A stretch of DNA of 64,000 bases from Wyeomyia smithii (GCF_029784165.1 NC_073696.1:268304760-268368759), one strand, 5' to 3'. Numbered from the stretch's first letter, positions 40,001 to 47,883 are shown. The notes: generated by a model from the sequence alone, not told the origin. Translations and numbers: made by a program.

Positions 40001-43000
40001 TTGAAACGTCGGCTTTGACATAATAAAACGTGTTTTAAAGTAACCCGTGACCGAAATTGCCATCATCGAACCCATTAACTATTTATTGGTCAAACAACGC
40101 TCAACGTTACTCCTAAAAACATTCACTTACCAAATTTGGTTATATTTGCTTGATTGGTTCTCGAGCTATGCTAAATTTGAGTTTCATTTTTATGAGACCC
40201 CTTTCTTATAGAAGAGGGAGGGGTGTCAAACCATTATGGATATATTTGTTACCCCTAAAAACATTCACCTGCCAAATTTGGTTCCATTTAGTTGGTTAGT
40301 TCTCGAGATAAGCAGAAATTTGTGTTTCATTTGTATGGAACCCCTCCCTCACAGAAGAGGGAGGGGAGTCGAACCATTATGGACATATTTTTTACCTCTA
40401 AAAACATTCACATACCAAATTTGGTTGTATTTGGTTGATTGGTTTTCGAGCTGTGCGAAATTCGTGTTTCATTTGTATGGGACCACTCCCTTGTAGAAGA
40501 GGGAGGGGTGTCAAACTATTATGGATATATTTGTTACCCCTGAAAACATCCACCTACCAAATTTGGTTTTATTTACTTTATTAGTTCTCGAGATGTGCAG
40601 AAATTTGTGTTTCATTTGTATGGAACCCCTCTCTTCCTGAAGAGGGAGGGGTGTCGAACCAATATGAATATATTCATTACTCCTAAAATAATCCACATGC
40701 CAAATTTGGTTCCTTTTGCTTGGTTAGTTTTTGAGATGTGCAGAAATTTGTGTTTCGTTTGTATGGGACCCCTCCCTTTCAGAAGAGGGAAGGGTCTCAA
40801 ACCATCATAGGAACCTTTATCGGCCCCTAAAACCCCTACATACAAATTTTCACGTTGATCGGTTCGGTAGTTTCCGAGCCTATATGGATCAGACAGACCG
40901 ACAGACAGACAGATTGGACTGCATTTTTATAGGTATAGATTACTGCTTTAGCACAACTCACTTAAAAAAAATTTCACATCTTATACGTTCTTCATCACTT
41001 TAAATACTTCAATATTTTGAGAACAGAACACACATAAACTGGAAGTCGCCATATCGGATTTCCAAACGACGTATGGAGTTCCACTTTCGGAATTATTGAA
41101 ATGGTTGGCCAAATACCATTTTAGATTATTTTCCTGAAGCCGGAAGCCGCTGTTTTGGAAAATGTTGTGTGGAGTCATCACAGTTTCGGGCTATTTGACA
41201 ATCGTTTACAGTAAAACCTCTTTTTAGGAAATTAAAGTAAGTAAGAAGAATTGAGCATGACCATTCATGCTTATTTTTCCTCCATAATGGAATCTAAAGA
41301 GATGTTTGCGATTTTTTCAACACGAAAATGTTTGTTGGTGTCTAAGGAACACGTCTGAGAAGAAGTGAAGGTTTTCTGATAACTAACAATTATGCTTTAA
41401 TCCACTAAACTATGTGGAAAATAAAAAATGACTTTCAATGCTTAAGTCGCCTCTTAATCTATGTTCAAACCAATGAAATGGGACCTTTCCTCCAGCTAAA
41501 TGTTCCAAGATCTAGTTTGGGTGAAGGTAAAAAAGTAAATCGAATCCCGTGATTTGTTACTATTCACAAATTTACGAATACATCAGAAAGGTAAATTTTT
41601 TATGCTCGACTCGCACTGATTCAAAACATGGATTTTTCTGCAAAAAAATATTTGGAAGTGTTAAAGAAACAACGAACATTTTATTGAAGGAAAAATCACA
41701 TGTCATCGTTTTGAATTTTGATTTAGATGCAATTTGAGTTTATGCTTAAAAAGTCAAAGTTTTGCATGTATTATATGTTTTAAAAAAAAATCAAAGAGAG
41801 TATTTTAAGGTGTTTCTTTGTATGCAGAAAATCATCTTCAAAAATGGTTCGAACATACGTAGTTTTTTGAGTAATATGTCAACTTTTAGAAATAAGATAC
41901 GTGTTATTTTTTCTTAAATGTCTTTCCTGAACATTAACTAACATTTTATTGGAGAACAATCACATATCATAGCTCTGAATTTTGATTTGCAGACATATTG
42001 AGCCTAAATATTCATGATTTTGCACGTTTTACTTAGTTTTGTGAATAATATCTACATTTTCAGTAATCAGATACCTATCACTTTATCTATATCTCGAGTT
42101 TTAGTAATCAAATACATGTTATTTTTACTCGAATATCTTTCTTGAACATCAACGAACTTTTTAATGAAAAAAAAACACATGTCATCTCTTTGAATTTGAT
42201 TTGGAGACGAATTGAGTATAAAAAGTCCTAATTTTGCATGTCTTACGTAGTTTTGAGAATTATATTTCAAGTTTTAGTAATTAGCTATTAATTATTTTTC
42301 CTCAAATGTCTTTTCTGAACATAAACAAATATTTTAATGAAAAAAGAATCTCATGTCATCGCTTTGAATTTTGGTTTAGAGGTAAATTTAGCACAAAAAG
42401 TCAGAATTTTGCATGTTTTACGTAGTTTTGTAAATAATATCTCAAGTTTTAGTAATCAGATACTAATTTTTTTTTTCTCGAATGTCTTTCCTTAACATTA
42501 CAAACATTTTAATGAATAAAAAACCACATGTCATTGCTTTGAATTTTGATTTAGACGCAAATTCAGCTTGAAAAGTCATAATTTTGCTTCGTAGTTTTGT
42601 GAATAATATCTCAAATTGTAGTAATCAAATACTAATTATTTTTCCTCAAATGTCTTTCCTGAACATTAACAAACATTTTAATGAAAACAGAAACACATGT
42701 CATCGTTTTGAATTTTGAATTAGAGGCAAATTCAGCTTGAAAAGTCATAATTTTGCATGTTTTACGTAGTTTTGTGAATAATATCCCATCCCAAGTTTTA
42801 GTAATCAGATACTAATTATTTTTCTCATATGTCTTTCCTTAACATCAGCGAACATTTCCCGGTTAAAAAAACCTTTATGTCACCGCTTATTTTGCTGATT
42901 TAAACGATTTTAAATGATGATTACTGTACACCACAGAGACGGAGGGAATAATATCAAAAAGATCAAGCGTTACGGAATTCCATTTTTATGTAGTAGATTG

Positions 43001-44458
43001 TACTGATTCCGATCAGTAACGCGATAACAACTAGCAATCATTGTTATTTACAGTCAAATGGGCAGGCTCCAGGTTTAAAATAACTTTACTCCATTCAATT
43101 TGAGTGCAAAAGGTAAAGAAGAAACTCGAAATTTTCGCGCAACAAAAAACTCTTCCAGTGATAAAATGAACTTGCTGATACAGGTCGGACTCGATTAACC
43201 GGAACATCAACAAATTTTCCATTCCGGATAATCGAGTTTTCCGGATAATCGAAACACACAAAAAATACTGAAATTTTTCGATTAACGAACATAAAATAAA
43301 TATTTCTTTTCTTTATTTCACTTGTATGATGCAGTGGCGTAACCAGAAATTATTTCTGAGGCGAAAAGAGGAAAAATCTTGAGAAGCAAAAAAAATAAAT
43401 TGGACATTGATTATTTTCACTTAATTCGAACATGTCCCAAACATACCGGAATTGACTTAAATAGTAACAAATATGCCAGAAGGGATGGTAAAGGCAAAAT
43501 TTCGGAATAATAGGTAATTGAAAACGGACACCAAAAAAATTAAATTCCGGATAATCGAGTCTAAAATTCCGGATAATCGAATTCCGGATAATCAAGTTTC
43601 CTGATAATCGAGTCTCCGGGTAATCAAGTCCAACCTGTATTTTGGCTCCTGTTTTCACAAACTAACGTTTACAGAGTGTATCCCGAAGTGGACAAAACCG
43701 AAACCTAAATATATAATCTCACCAAAAATAATTCAATGTGTGTTATAGGAAAAATGCAAAGGAATTTTCACATTTTCCCGTTTTTTCTATAAAAGATTTA
43801 CCTCAATTTCTGTCAAACGCAAATAATAGAAGTTCAAACGAAGCTTAACGAAGAACATTGCCAAAAGGCACTGTAGCCCTAAGCTGTTTTCTGCAATATT
43901 TTTAGAATTGAATAACTGGAATGCTACTGAATCAATTCTTGGAATTATTATTTTTTAAATGTACATAGCTCATATTGAATCAAAACTTGTTTTTTTTGCA
44001 TATGTCAAGAAATATATCACTTTAACTTTTCAAATTTAATTCAGGTATTTCAGTTCTTCAAGTCACAATTGTGAAAAAACCAAATTTAAAAAAAATATTA
44101 CTGGGTAATAATGCTTATATTCAAAAGCTTCGCAACAAAATAGACAAACTGCTAGGAATGGTCAGTAAAAGAAATATATACTCACATAGGCTTTCCCGAA
44201 CGGAACCAACTTAAGATCCATCTGATCCCGATAGCGACCCCAGGCCGGCACCAGTTGATATGAGATGAATGACACGCTGTCCGGGCAGAGGGCTTCGTAG
44301 TACACGGTCACCGATAATTTATCATCATCGTTGCTGATGGTGCTGTTGGGGGTTGTACCGTCACCTTCCAGGCGGCTTTGTACCGGATCCTCCGCCTGGG
44401 CCGTTAATGAGAAAATAATGGCCAACCAGCAAATCCTTGCCATCGATTCCGGGATCAT
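21963..44458 (-). CDS. GILT: GILT-like lysosomal thiol reductase (four exons)
   Basis: Joining 44458-44186, 22497-22339, 22276-22130 and 22055-21963 on the minus strand gives 223 residues, with GT-AG introns all in phase 0. The protein has a signal peptide (about residues 1-22, core CWLAIIFSLTA), a sequon at N38, and the thioredoxin-like start SVTVYYEALCPDS with active-site C58-P-D-S61. It carries the family signature CQHG-x2-EC-x2-N-x4-C exactly (residues 102-117), further cysteines at 133, 145 and 159, and the C-terminal SFVPTIEVDG. GILT enzymes reduce disulfides of proteins in lysosomes or are secreted. The second active-site cysteine is replaced by serine, as in several insect members, so classical two-cysteine chemistry may be altered. 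The first Met is preferred because its context has A at -3; Met6 is possible. All splice sites were read by eye. Confidence 0.93.
22130..22276 (-). CDS. GILT: GILT exon 3 (residues 145-193)
   Basis: Begins CMEQNQ after the pyrimidine-rich acceptor TTTTTTCTCGCAG and ends TPLSFVPTIEVDG before the donor GTAGGA. Reading through that donor gives a stop within 18 codons, which supports splicing there. Confidence 0.9.
22339..22497 (-). CDS. GILT: GILT exon 2 (residues 92-144)
   Basis: Begins IEDTNPPRYH after the acceptor TTGTAG, carries the CQHG...C family signature and FPVIGCLMES, and ends before the donor GTAAAG. Confidence 0.93.
22890..23180 (+). mobile_element. Decayed Jockey-type LINE reverse-transcriptase fragment
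   Basis: Plus-strand reading ITDFSSAYPLEAFAA, VKLNHRTAIAKL, then after a stop KLGINGNLLQWF and TYITDRHLTVAV matches in order the palm region of Jockey/CR1-type reverse transcriptases (TDFS.AFD..NH..AIAKL..LG..G.LL.WF..YL..R). Two or more stops. It lies in GILT intron 1, antisense to the gene. The DNA after it (23181-23929) shows nothing I recognise. Confidence 0.6.
23930..24167. repeat. Tandem unit 1, left part (TATA-bearing)
   Basis: Related to 30618-30978. It contains CTGATTGGTCGTT (inverted CCAAT word), ATGATTGCTTCCCAAGCAC, TATAAAAGAGCCTGT at 24068 and TTCTAGACAGCGACAACAGC. The unit resumes at 29957 after the hAT-like insertion. The function of the promoter-like layout is unknown. Confidence 0.65.
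24264..24583. mobile_element. hAT-like MITE, 320 bp, with ATCCAGATTT repeats
   Basis: Ends CAGCGTTGCCAGGT and ACCTGGCAACGCTG are perfect 14-bp inverted repeats, flanked by identical ATCCCCAT (24256-24263 and 24584-24591). Inside are at least seven direct copies of TCCAGATTT, possibly transposase-binding repeats. Nested in the hAT-like element. Confidence 0.9.
25639..28313 (-). CDS. Juan-like LINE ORF2 (endonuclease and reverse transcriptase), disabled
   Basis: Starts MILNKTIKILNWNARSL. A duplicated GCAATTATTACTGAAACATT segment at about 28170-28210 breaks the frame, then 771 codons are open from 28173. Endonuclease blocks include GGGVAIVIHRRI, FFIIGDFNAKHRSW and DSDHLPI. Reverse-transcriptase blocks include SSYRPISLLSSISKLFE, NEQFGFRHGHST, ALLDIGKAFDSVWH, AGVPQGSVLGP and FCDDTS (26289-26278), where the usual A of the FADD/YADD site is C. 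Two adjacent stops (TAG TGA, about 25857) interrupt the C-terminal tail, which otherwise reads to 25639. The protein would have nicked the target and copied the element RNA. The copy is near-complete and probably young, but inactive as it stands. Confidence 0.85.
28303..29598 (-). CDS. Juan-like LINE ORF1 (gag-like nucleic-acid-binding protein), frameshifted
   Basis: Starts MAGRKKKPRIAAGRK and runs openly to about 28815. Then at least two frame changes (near 28820 and near 28590) are needed to continue through the C-terminal part ending FSNDFK at 28303. The mid-region FKVVLKGLTNDQTVDEIK is the conserved pre-zinc-knuckle domain of Jockey gag proteins. It is followed by zinc knuckles CRTCQPYGHGSKFC and CLNCGDSSH, and across the shift by CANCNGNHMSNFYQC. 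Such proteins bind the element RNA. The stop overlaps the ORF2 start (ATGATTTTAAATAA), a compact arrangement suggesting coupled translation. Now a pseudogene. Confidence 0.8.
29949..30178. repeat. Imperfect ~110-bp tandem duplication
   Basis: Two adjacent copies share CAGTGGATACCA, AGCGGCCACA(G/A)CTGT, GGATAGCGCACTAGTTGCAG and GGCTGATGCAG-like words. Part of the right half of tandem unit 1, which ends near 30617. Confidence 0.7.
30618..30978. repeat. Tandem unit 2 (partial), intact at the hAT-like target
   Basis: Direct-orientation relative of 23930-24167 plus 29957-29975. It contains the uninterrupted ...AGCAGTGCAGTGGATACCA site, and itself carries a 101-bp MITE next to its TATA-like word. 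Confidence 0.7.
30767..30867. mobile_element. 101-bp hAT-like MITE built of TATCGAT repeats
   Basis: Flanked by identical TATAAGAG (30759-30766 and 30868-30875). Ends TAAGGATGGGAAA and TTTTTCATCCCTA are imperfect inverted repeats. The interior is a run of TATCGAT(A/G) words. Comparison with unit 1 (GGCCTATAAAAGAGCC) shows the site without insert. Confidence 0.8.
30979..31743. other. Unassigned intronic DNA
   Basis: No certain feature. A minus-strand word TTGAAGTAGAATACTT at 31383-31398 is the complement of one at 23735-23752 and could mark inverted ends of a larger, eroded unit. The short open frames at 31430-31800 have no firm family match. Confidence 0.3.
31744..32210 (+). mobile_element. 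BEL/Pao-like gag fragment, decayed
   Basis: The plus-strand peptide LWEKNDTPDNEPSFTSLIEF followed by LKKQTRVL resembles the WE......P....L..FL..R...LE block of BEL/Pao retrotransposon gag proteins. A downstream Ser/Thr-rich stretch near 32100-32200 ending HTLL- could be the linker that precedes the protease. Frames are broken and no pol is present. Family inferred from one motif block. Confidence 0.4.
32748..33234 (+). mobile_element. 5'-truncated I/Loa-type LINE 3' end with duplication and poly(A)
   Basis: A 487-bp plus-strand insertion with identical flanks ATACGGGAGGAC (32736-32747 and 33235-33246) and a ~17-nt A tail. It begins inside the ORF2 C-terminus (VPVRDVLASRDLSYMSLIY...stop near 32853), then a 3' UTR sharing ACTCGTAGTCGGC-like and GCCGTGTCAAATAAA words with the large LINE ending near 53600. 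Confidence 0.9.
33247..34060. other. Unassigned, possible LTR-type sequence
   Basis: GC-rich between AT-rich blocks, with AATAAAAACTTAACC at 33977 followed by a GGTGTCACA end near 34048. This resembles the poly(A)-signal end of a long terminal repeat, but no partner copy is visible in the window. Adjacent DNA to 34840 holds nothing recognised. Confidence 0.2.
34843..34945. repeat. CCGCGTAAA-type repeat, copy 3 (partial)
   Basis: Starts TAAAGTCACTTTTCACGCGG, clearly related to the left end of the TA-flanked element at 50145 (AAGGTCGTTTTTCACGCGG), then carries several CCGCGTAAA words. Confidence 0.5.
35081..35448. mobile_element. MITE with GGGGCCGTTC ends, 368 bp
   Basis: Inverted ends GGGGCCGTTCTTAACCACGT and the complement at 35448, flanked by ATA (35078-35080, 35449-35451). 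CCACGTGGTCATTTT words recur inside, and there is a 14-G run at 35380-35393. The three-base duplication suits PIF/Harbinger, though TTA/TAA is usual. Confidence 0.75.
37085..37309 (-). mobile_element. Penelope-like element, reverse-transcriptase fragment
   Basis: Minus-strand reading gives LNYVLVSFDVVSLFTCIP then LVVQAVRNNWNLIKKNTT and ends SSSYFTFRG at about 37098. SFDVVSLFT.IP followed by a W..I...T block and F.F.G is the palm motif A region of Penelope-type reverse transcriptases. It sits between element C (37080) and the 5' end of element D (37310), opposite in direction to the Penelope-like end at 39432. Confidence 0.75.
37310..39431 (+). mobile_element. Helitron-type element D
   Basis: Starts TCTACTATATAAAAATGG and ends CCCGAGCATCGCCGGGAAAG then TTCAACTAG, with the same 3' hairpin as E. 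Length 2122 bp. Contains at least three ~176-bp monomers (repeats of AAAATGTTTGTTAACGTTCA near 37448, 37624, 37800), a TTA-flanked MITE, and a unique region matching E. Its inverted orientation relative to E makes the whole 37.3-43.0 kb region look like a giant palindrome. Confidence 0.75.
38494..38734. mobile_element. PIF/Harbinger-like MITE, 241 bp, TTA duplication
   Basis: Begins GGCGTCGTAACGC and ends with the complement of GGCGTCTTACACAAATTACG, flanked by TTA (38491-38493, 38735-38737). GTTACGTAA-type words and C/G-rich runs inside. Nested in element D. Confidence 0.75.
39432..40085 (+). mobile_element. Penelope-like element, 3' end (endonuclease C-terminus and tail)
   Basis: Open reading to TGA at 39631 gives IQALQVLEMCYIACDRSAI then NYRTDTNNLSIAYSGTL. 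LEM.HI....VN.RTD..NL..AY is typical of the region after the GIY-YIG endonuclease of Penelope-like elements. The non-coding tail carries a hammerhead-like motif and ends before element C resumes at about 40089. The reading is short, but the motif order is specific. Confidence 0.6.
39976..40013 (+). ncRNA. Hammerhead-ribozyme-like motif of a Penelope-like element
   Basis: GCC-CTGAGGA, then a GAGGA...TCCTT stem with an AT-rich loop, then GAAAC-GTC-GGC. The CUGAnGA and GAAA boxes, a GUC cleavage triplet, a GCC/GGC stem I and a minimal AC/GU stem III match the short type described in Penelope-like elements. Stem II needs one bulged C and position 7 is G rather than U, so it may be a decayed or weak version. 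Confidence 0.5.
42998..44185. other. Intronic DNA between element E and GILT exon 1
   Basis: Apart from the MITE at 43181-43637, this is AT-rich sequence with no recognised gene. Confidence 0.5.
43181..43637. mobile_element. pogo/Tc1-like MITE with TCCGGATAATCGA repeats
   Basis: Ends CAGGTCGGACTCGATTA and the complement of CAGGTTGGACTTGATTA, flanked by TA (43179-43180, 43638-43639). Clusters of TTCCGGATAATCGA(G/A) occur near both ends. 457 bp, no transposase. Confidence 0.8.
44186..44458 (-). CDS. GILT: GILT exon 1 (residues 1-91)
   Basis: Encodes the signal peptide and the CPDS active site, and ends LVPFGKAY immediately before the donor GTGAGT (44185-44180). Confidence 0.93.
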
Positions 44459-44908
44459 TATTGCCGATCCGGAGTGGAAATTGAATTAAGTAGCGCGTGA
44501 AAAATGGCCTCCCGTTACGAGGCTGGCAGATCTGTTGGTGGCAAAAAAGCATTACCAGAACCAATCAATTTCAATAGGCAACGGATGCGGTCGCGTAATG
44601 TGGTCGTGAATCATAATAGCGCCGCTCGCAGGAAGGATGGTGGGAATATTCAACTCTTACCCGAAAGTAGCCTCTTCGCCGAAGCACGGACGAATGCAAA
44701 TTGATTTATGCACCACGATAATCAAAATACGATCAGCGAGGGACTACGGAGCGACAGAACGACGACGCGATGACGGCACCGGCTGAGGGTGTACTGTCTG
44801 CTACGCCTCCACCCTAGACTCCAACGGGCAACAGACGGCTTAGTGGTGGCGAGGCAAAAAATAATATAAGCTAGTGAACTCCAACCAGTTCTTCGATGCT
44901 CGCCCGGA

Positions 44909-44913
44909 ACTGA
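44909..44913 (-). promoter_or_regulatory. Candidate GILT initiator (TCAGT)
   Basis: A minus-strand ATTCAGTTCC lies about 450 nt upstream of the GILT start codon in GC-richer sequence. TCAGT is the usual arthropod initiator, but no TATA box lies 30 nt upstream and a GGTTG downstream word is two bases off the expected DPE position. Weak evidence. Confidence 0.2.
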
Positions 44914-47624
44914 ATGTGCCTCATTCGAACCAGACCAGAAGACGCGATGCGACGCGATGAACATGACAAAGAAGCGCAGTTTCGAGCTTGAACCACACAG
45001 CTGAGCTCGATATCACGCGTACCACACCGAAGAATGTGTGTGCGATATAAAGAGAATAATAATAAGCTTAACAAGACTGAGATAACAACGTCAGGAAACT
45101 GGATTTTGTAGTTGATTTGTTTTTTTTTCCTTCTCATTCAGAACGTGATAGTGACCGAAATCCACCACGCATGCATACATTATAAAGATGTAGAGCGAGG
45201 GCAAAAAAACCTTCTTCGAACACGCAGAGCATCCGGCAGCTCGCGCGAGTAGACATCGTAGAATGCGCGGGCGCGCGCGTTGTATGTAAACAAGCAATTT
45301 GTGACCGTTATAGACGATGAAATCGCCTCAACGAGCAGTGTGAAGTAGAACTGCGTGGTAAGATTGAGTACGCCTTGAACATTTTGATATGAAAGGTGCG
45401 TTTCAGATAAAATTGTCAAAATAATAAAATTTGGTGTGACATTTTAATCAATCGTCGATTTAAATGCCACACCACTTCCCTTCCTGAAGAAAACTTAACA
45501 CTCCTAACCCAGTTTACCAATGTTTAAACTAAAGCTTAGCTCTATTATTATCATCATCAAAACCAGAAACAAAGCGCTGAAGCGCATAATTGAATCCAGC
45601 CGCCAATCCAAACTTCAATCCTACTTAAAGCAAAACAATGTCGGCTGAAGGGCTGTGGCTGTCTGCCGTTTGGTTCCGCGCAAAAATAATTAACTACCCC
45701 ATCTTCCCAACAACAGCAAAAAAAAGATTGCATTCTCTAGTTACCAACTCGCGCTGTGCAATAAATAATGGGAAAGCTCGGTGCAGCGTCGCGCGAAAAG
45801 TTCAGCGCGCAAGCAAACGAAACAACGAAGGAAAAAAGAACGCGACTAGCGCAGCTTTCCAGGCAGATCACTTTTACTACCAGATTTCGCAATCCGCTCC
45901 GCGTAAAAGATGTACAGCAAGACAACCCGGGAAACAACGGAAATTATAATTGAAAAAGTTTCACATAACCACCGACCGACCGTCCACAACCGGTCCGGGA
46001 CGGTCCACGTGTTTGGCGTCGTCGGCGTCGTCGTCCTCGTCATCATCGTCGGCGTACTGTCAGCTGTGTGGGTGTTTCATCCCCGAGAAAAGAAAGAGGT
46101 AAACGCAGCGAAATAAAACAACTTACACTAAAGTTTAGCCGAGCGATCCCCTCTGGCACTTTTCGAAACTGCGGCCCGCTATGAGATCTTTCTGTTTTCA
46201 CTTGAAATTAAAGTGGATAGCAATGTAATATTAGTTTGTTTACAGTCAAGCTGGGAATCTGGTGGAAACAGATGAAGATTAATCATGAAATTCGCTGAAC
46301 TTTGGAAGTGGGAATCAGTATTCTCTCGCTAATCAGAAAACTTTTTTCATCAGCTTTACTTGCACTGCGAATGTACTAATCGTATGATGAGGGCAGAGAG
46401 CTTATGGGCTTAGGTACTTGCTGCTTGATTTCAGTTACCTGTTGGTGCGTCTTCGGCAGCTACTAATCACAGGTCTGGCTTTCAAGATTGAATTTCTTTG
46501 TAGGAAACAAGTATCTCGAAAAAATTAGGCTCCTTATCTGGAAGATTCGTGCCCGATCTTGGATTTTGTTGGTTCATACAGATGAAGTGTACGTACACTG
46601 ATGGGCACAAAAAAATCCTCTCTCATTAGAAAACAAAGTGTGTCAAATTAGGGTTTTTTCAACTTTTCGGTCAATACCACGTGAAAGCAAGTAATCGGTA
46701 GACCCTATTGCCATTTCAGTATCGTTATCGTTATTTATTGTTTCTAGAAAAGCAAAACAAAATAGTTTTGTTCCAAAACGGATATTTTTATCATGATTTT
46801 TACATCCATTCACCTATCGGTTTTGACAGCTGGTTGTTTACACCTGACACAAACATAATATTCGTAGCTGTTGAGTGAACTTTTCGTGCTTAGTGACGTG
46901 TTTTCAGGCTGTGAAAGTTTCCGGAAAATTAGTGGAAAGCAGATTTCAACACAGGTCTGTAGTTTGGTTGTACGTCACGCACCAGCGCAAGGAGTCTCAA
47001 CGAAATATTCCTAAGAATTATCGTGTAAGCCTACGGCCCAGCTCGTCATTCGGAAGCATCAGACACTCAAAAGCATGTCCGATCGACCAGGAAGTGAACC
47101 GAAACGTAAGATCGGTGCAAAATGGACACGCTAATTTTCCGAGACATGGAAAACACGAACGATCATTTGGACAATTGAAGAAAGGTTGGTGTACGAGAGT
47201 ATCACTAACCACCCGAGCATACAACCCTGGATCACAGCTTGATCCACTGCACAACTTCACACTAACCAATGATACTCTCTCCTAGCGAGCGGCTGGCTGA
47301 TAGCGACGGCGAGAAGGCTGGCGGGAACTCGGCACATACTGGCAGCGTACGTGCTGATCTATTGTCATCATCTTTTGAATCCGAAAGATAGCAGACGGCC
47401 ACGATAAGAGCGTGAGTGGCACTCTCATACTATGACTGGCATGGGAGCTGGGCATCTTCACAAGGAGAAGCGGTGATTGGAGTTAAAAGGTCACAATCAC
47501 AATCAAATCTGGTCAGTTCGATTGCAGATTGTCGCCAAGAAGAGACGCTGGCTAACGCGTCACATTTACTTATTTGTTTATTAGTCGTTTAATATAAGTA
47601 ATATGCGTAAGAATAAATGTTTAA

Positions 47625-47852
47625 TTATTTAAACTCTGTTTGAATATATCCGCCGCGTTTTATTTCGGCTACGGTAATCGCGAATGGTGCTATAATTGAG
47701 TGGCCATAGAAAACAGTGTGCTGGTAATTTGGCCCAGAGAGCCTTCCAACTTTCCTCCGCTTATGCATCTGGACTGCCTCACTGCTATCGAAGCCATCCG
47801 GATGGATAGCAGCCAGTAATCCTACAGTTGGATCCGGCAATTTCCAAGCCAA
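47625..47852 (-). CDS. Unrecognised 75-codon open frame, coding-like
   Basis: Reads MAWKLPDPTVGLLAAIHPDG then FDSSEAVQMHKRRKVGRL and ends IKRGGYIQTEF. The composition is protein-like (no low-complexity bias, mixed charged and hydrophobic residues), but I know no family with it. It lies just outside the TA-flanked element at 47884. The real start may lie upstream. It could be an exon or a transposon remnant. Confidence 0.25.
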   Translation of the reverse strand: MAWKLPDPTVGLLAAIHPDGFDSSEAVQMHKRRKVGRLSGPNYQHTVFYGHSIIAPFAITVAEIKRGGYIQTEFK

Positions 47853-47883
47853 ATCAGAAATGACAATTTAAAAAAAAAAAATA

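Larger units (their letters stand above)
35834..40939 (-). mobile_element. Helitron-type element C, inserted in E
   Basis: The 5' end TCTATACCTATAAAAATGCA is at 40939, next to a short (TCTG)n run. The 3' end GGCGGGACGAAGTTTGCC then GTGTCAGCTAC is at 35834; B ends the same way in CTAG. The insertion is between A and T. Joining the flanks gives GCAGTAA|TGAATTATAAAAA, which matches the uninterrupted GCAGCAATGAAATATAAAAA of element D at 39359-39378. Minisatellite units lie at 40089-40840; AAGATGGCGAC-type units at 35990-37080. The middle is replaced by Penelope-like pieces and element D. A 305-codon plus-strand frame here is an artefact of its tandem units. Confidence 0.8.
35765..42997 (-). mobile_element. 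Helitron-type element E, split by element C
   Basis: The 5' end TCTACTACATAAAAATGG is at 42997, after A. The 3' end CCCGAGCATCGCCGGGAACC then TTCAGCTAG is at 35765, before T. The CCCGaGC/GCcGGG pair can form the hairpin expected near a Helitron 3' end. The first part (42997-41215) is about nine ~175-bp tandem monomers with AAACATTTTAATG and ACGTAGTTTTGTGAAT words. Element C interrupts E between 40940 and 35833. Same family as element D. No Rep/helicase. Confidence 0.75.
44459..47870. other. GILT upstream region; GC-richer sequence of unknown content
   Basis: Includes the GILT 5' untranslated region and probably its promoter. From about 45600 to 46140 and 46870 to 47560 there are CpG-rich stretches with short open frames on both strands but no recognised domain. 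AATAAATGTTTAATTATTTA near 47611 followed by CCGCGTTTTATTTCGGC could be an LTR-like end. Undecided between host untranslated exons and an eroded retrotransposon. Confidence 0.3.

Noticed and set aside
40089..40840. CRISPR-like regularly spaced repeats
   Set aside because: The ~140-bp units are whole-unit tandem repeats without unique spacers, are shared with elements A and B, and the genome is eukaryotic.
37310..42997. A single giant 5.7-kb palindromic transposon
   Set aside because: The two arms have separate Helitron-type 5' and 3' ends and different interruptions; opposite insertion of two related elements explains the symmetry.
45910..46116. Small frame with a membrane-like valine/isoleucine run
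   Set aside because: The hydrophobic run comes from a GTCGTC/ATCATC-type low-complexity patch; no signal, conservation or gene context supports it.
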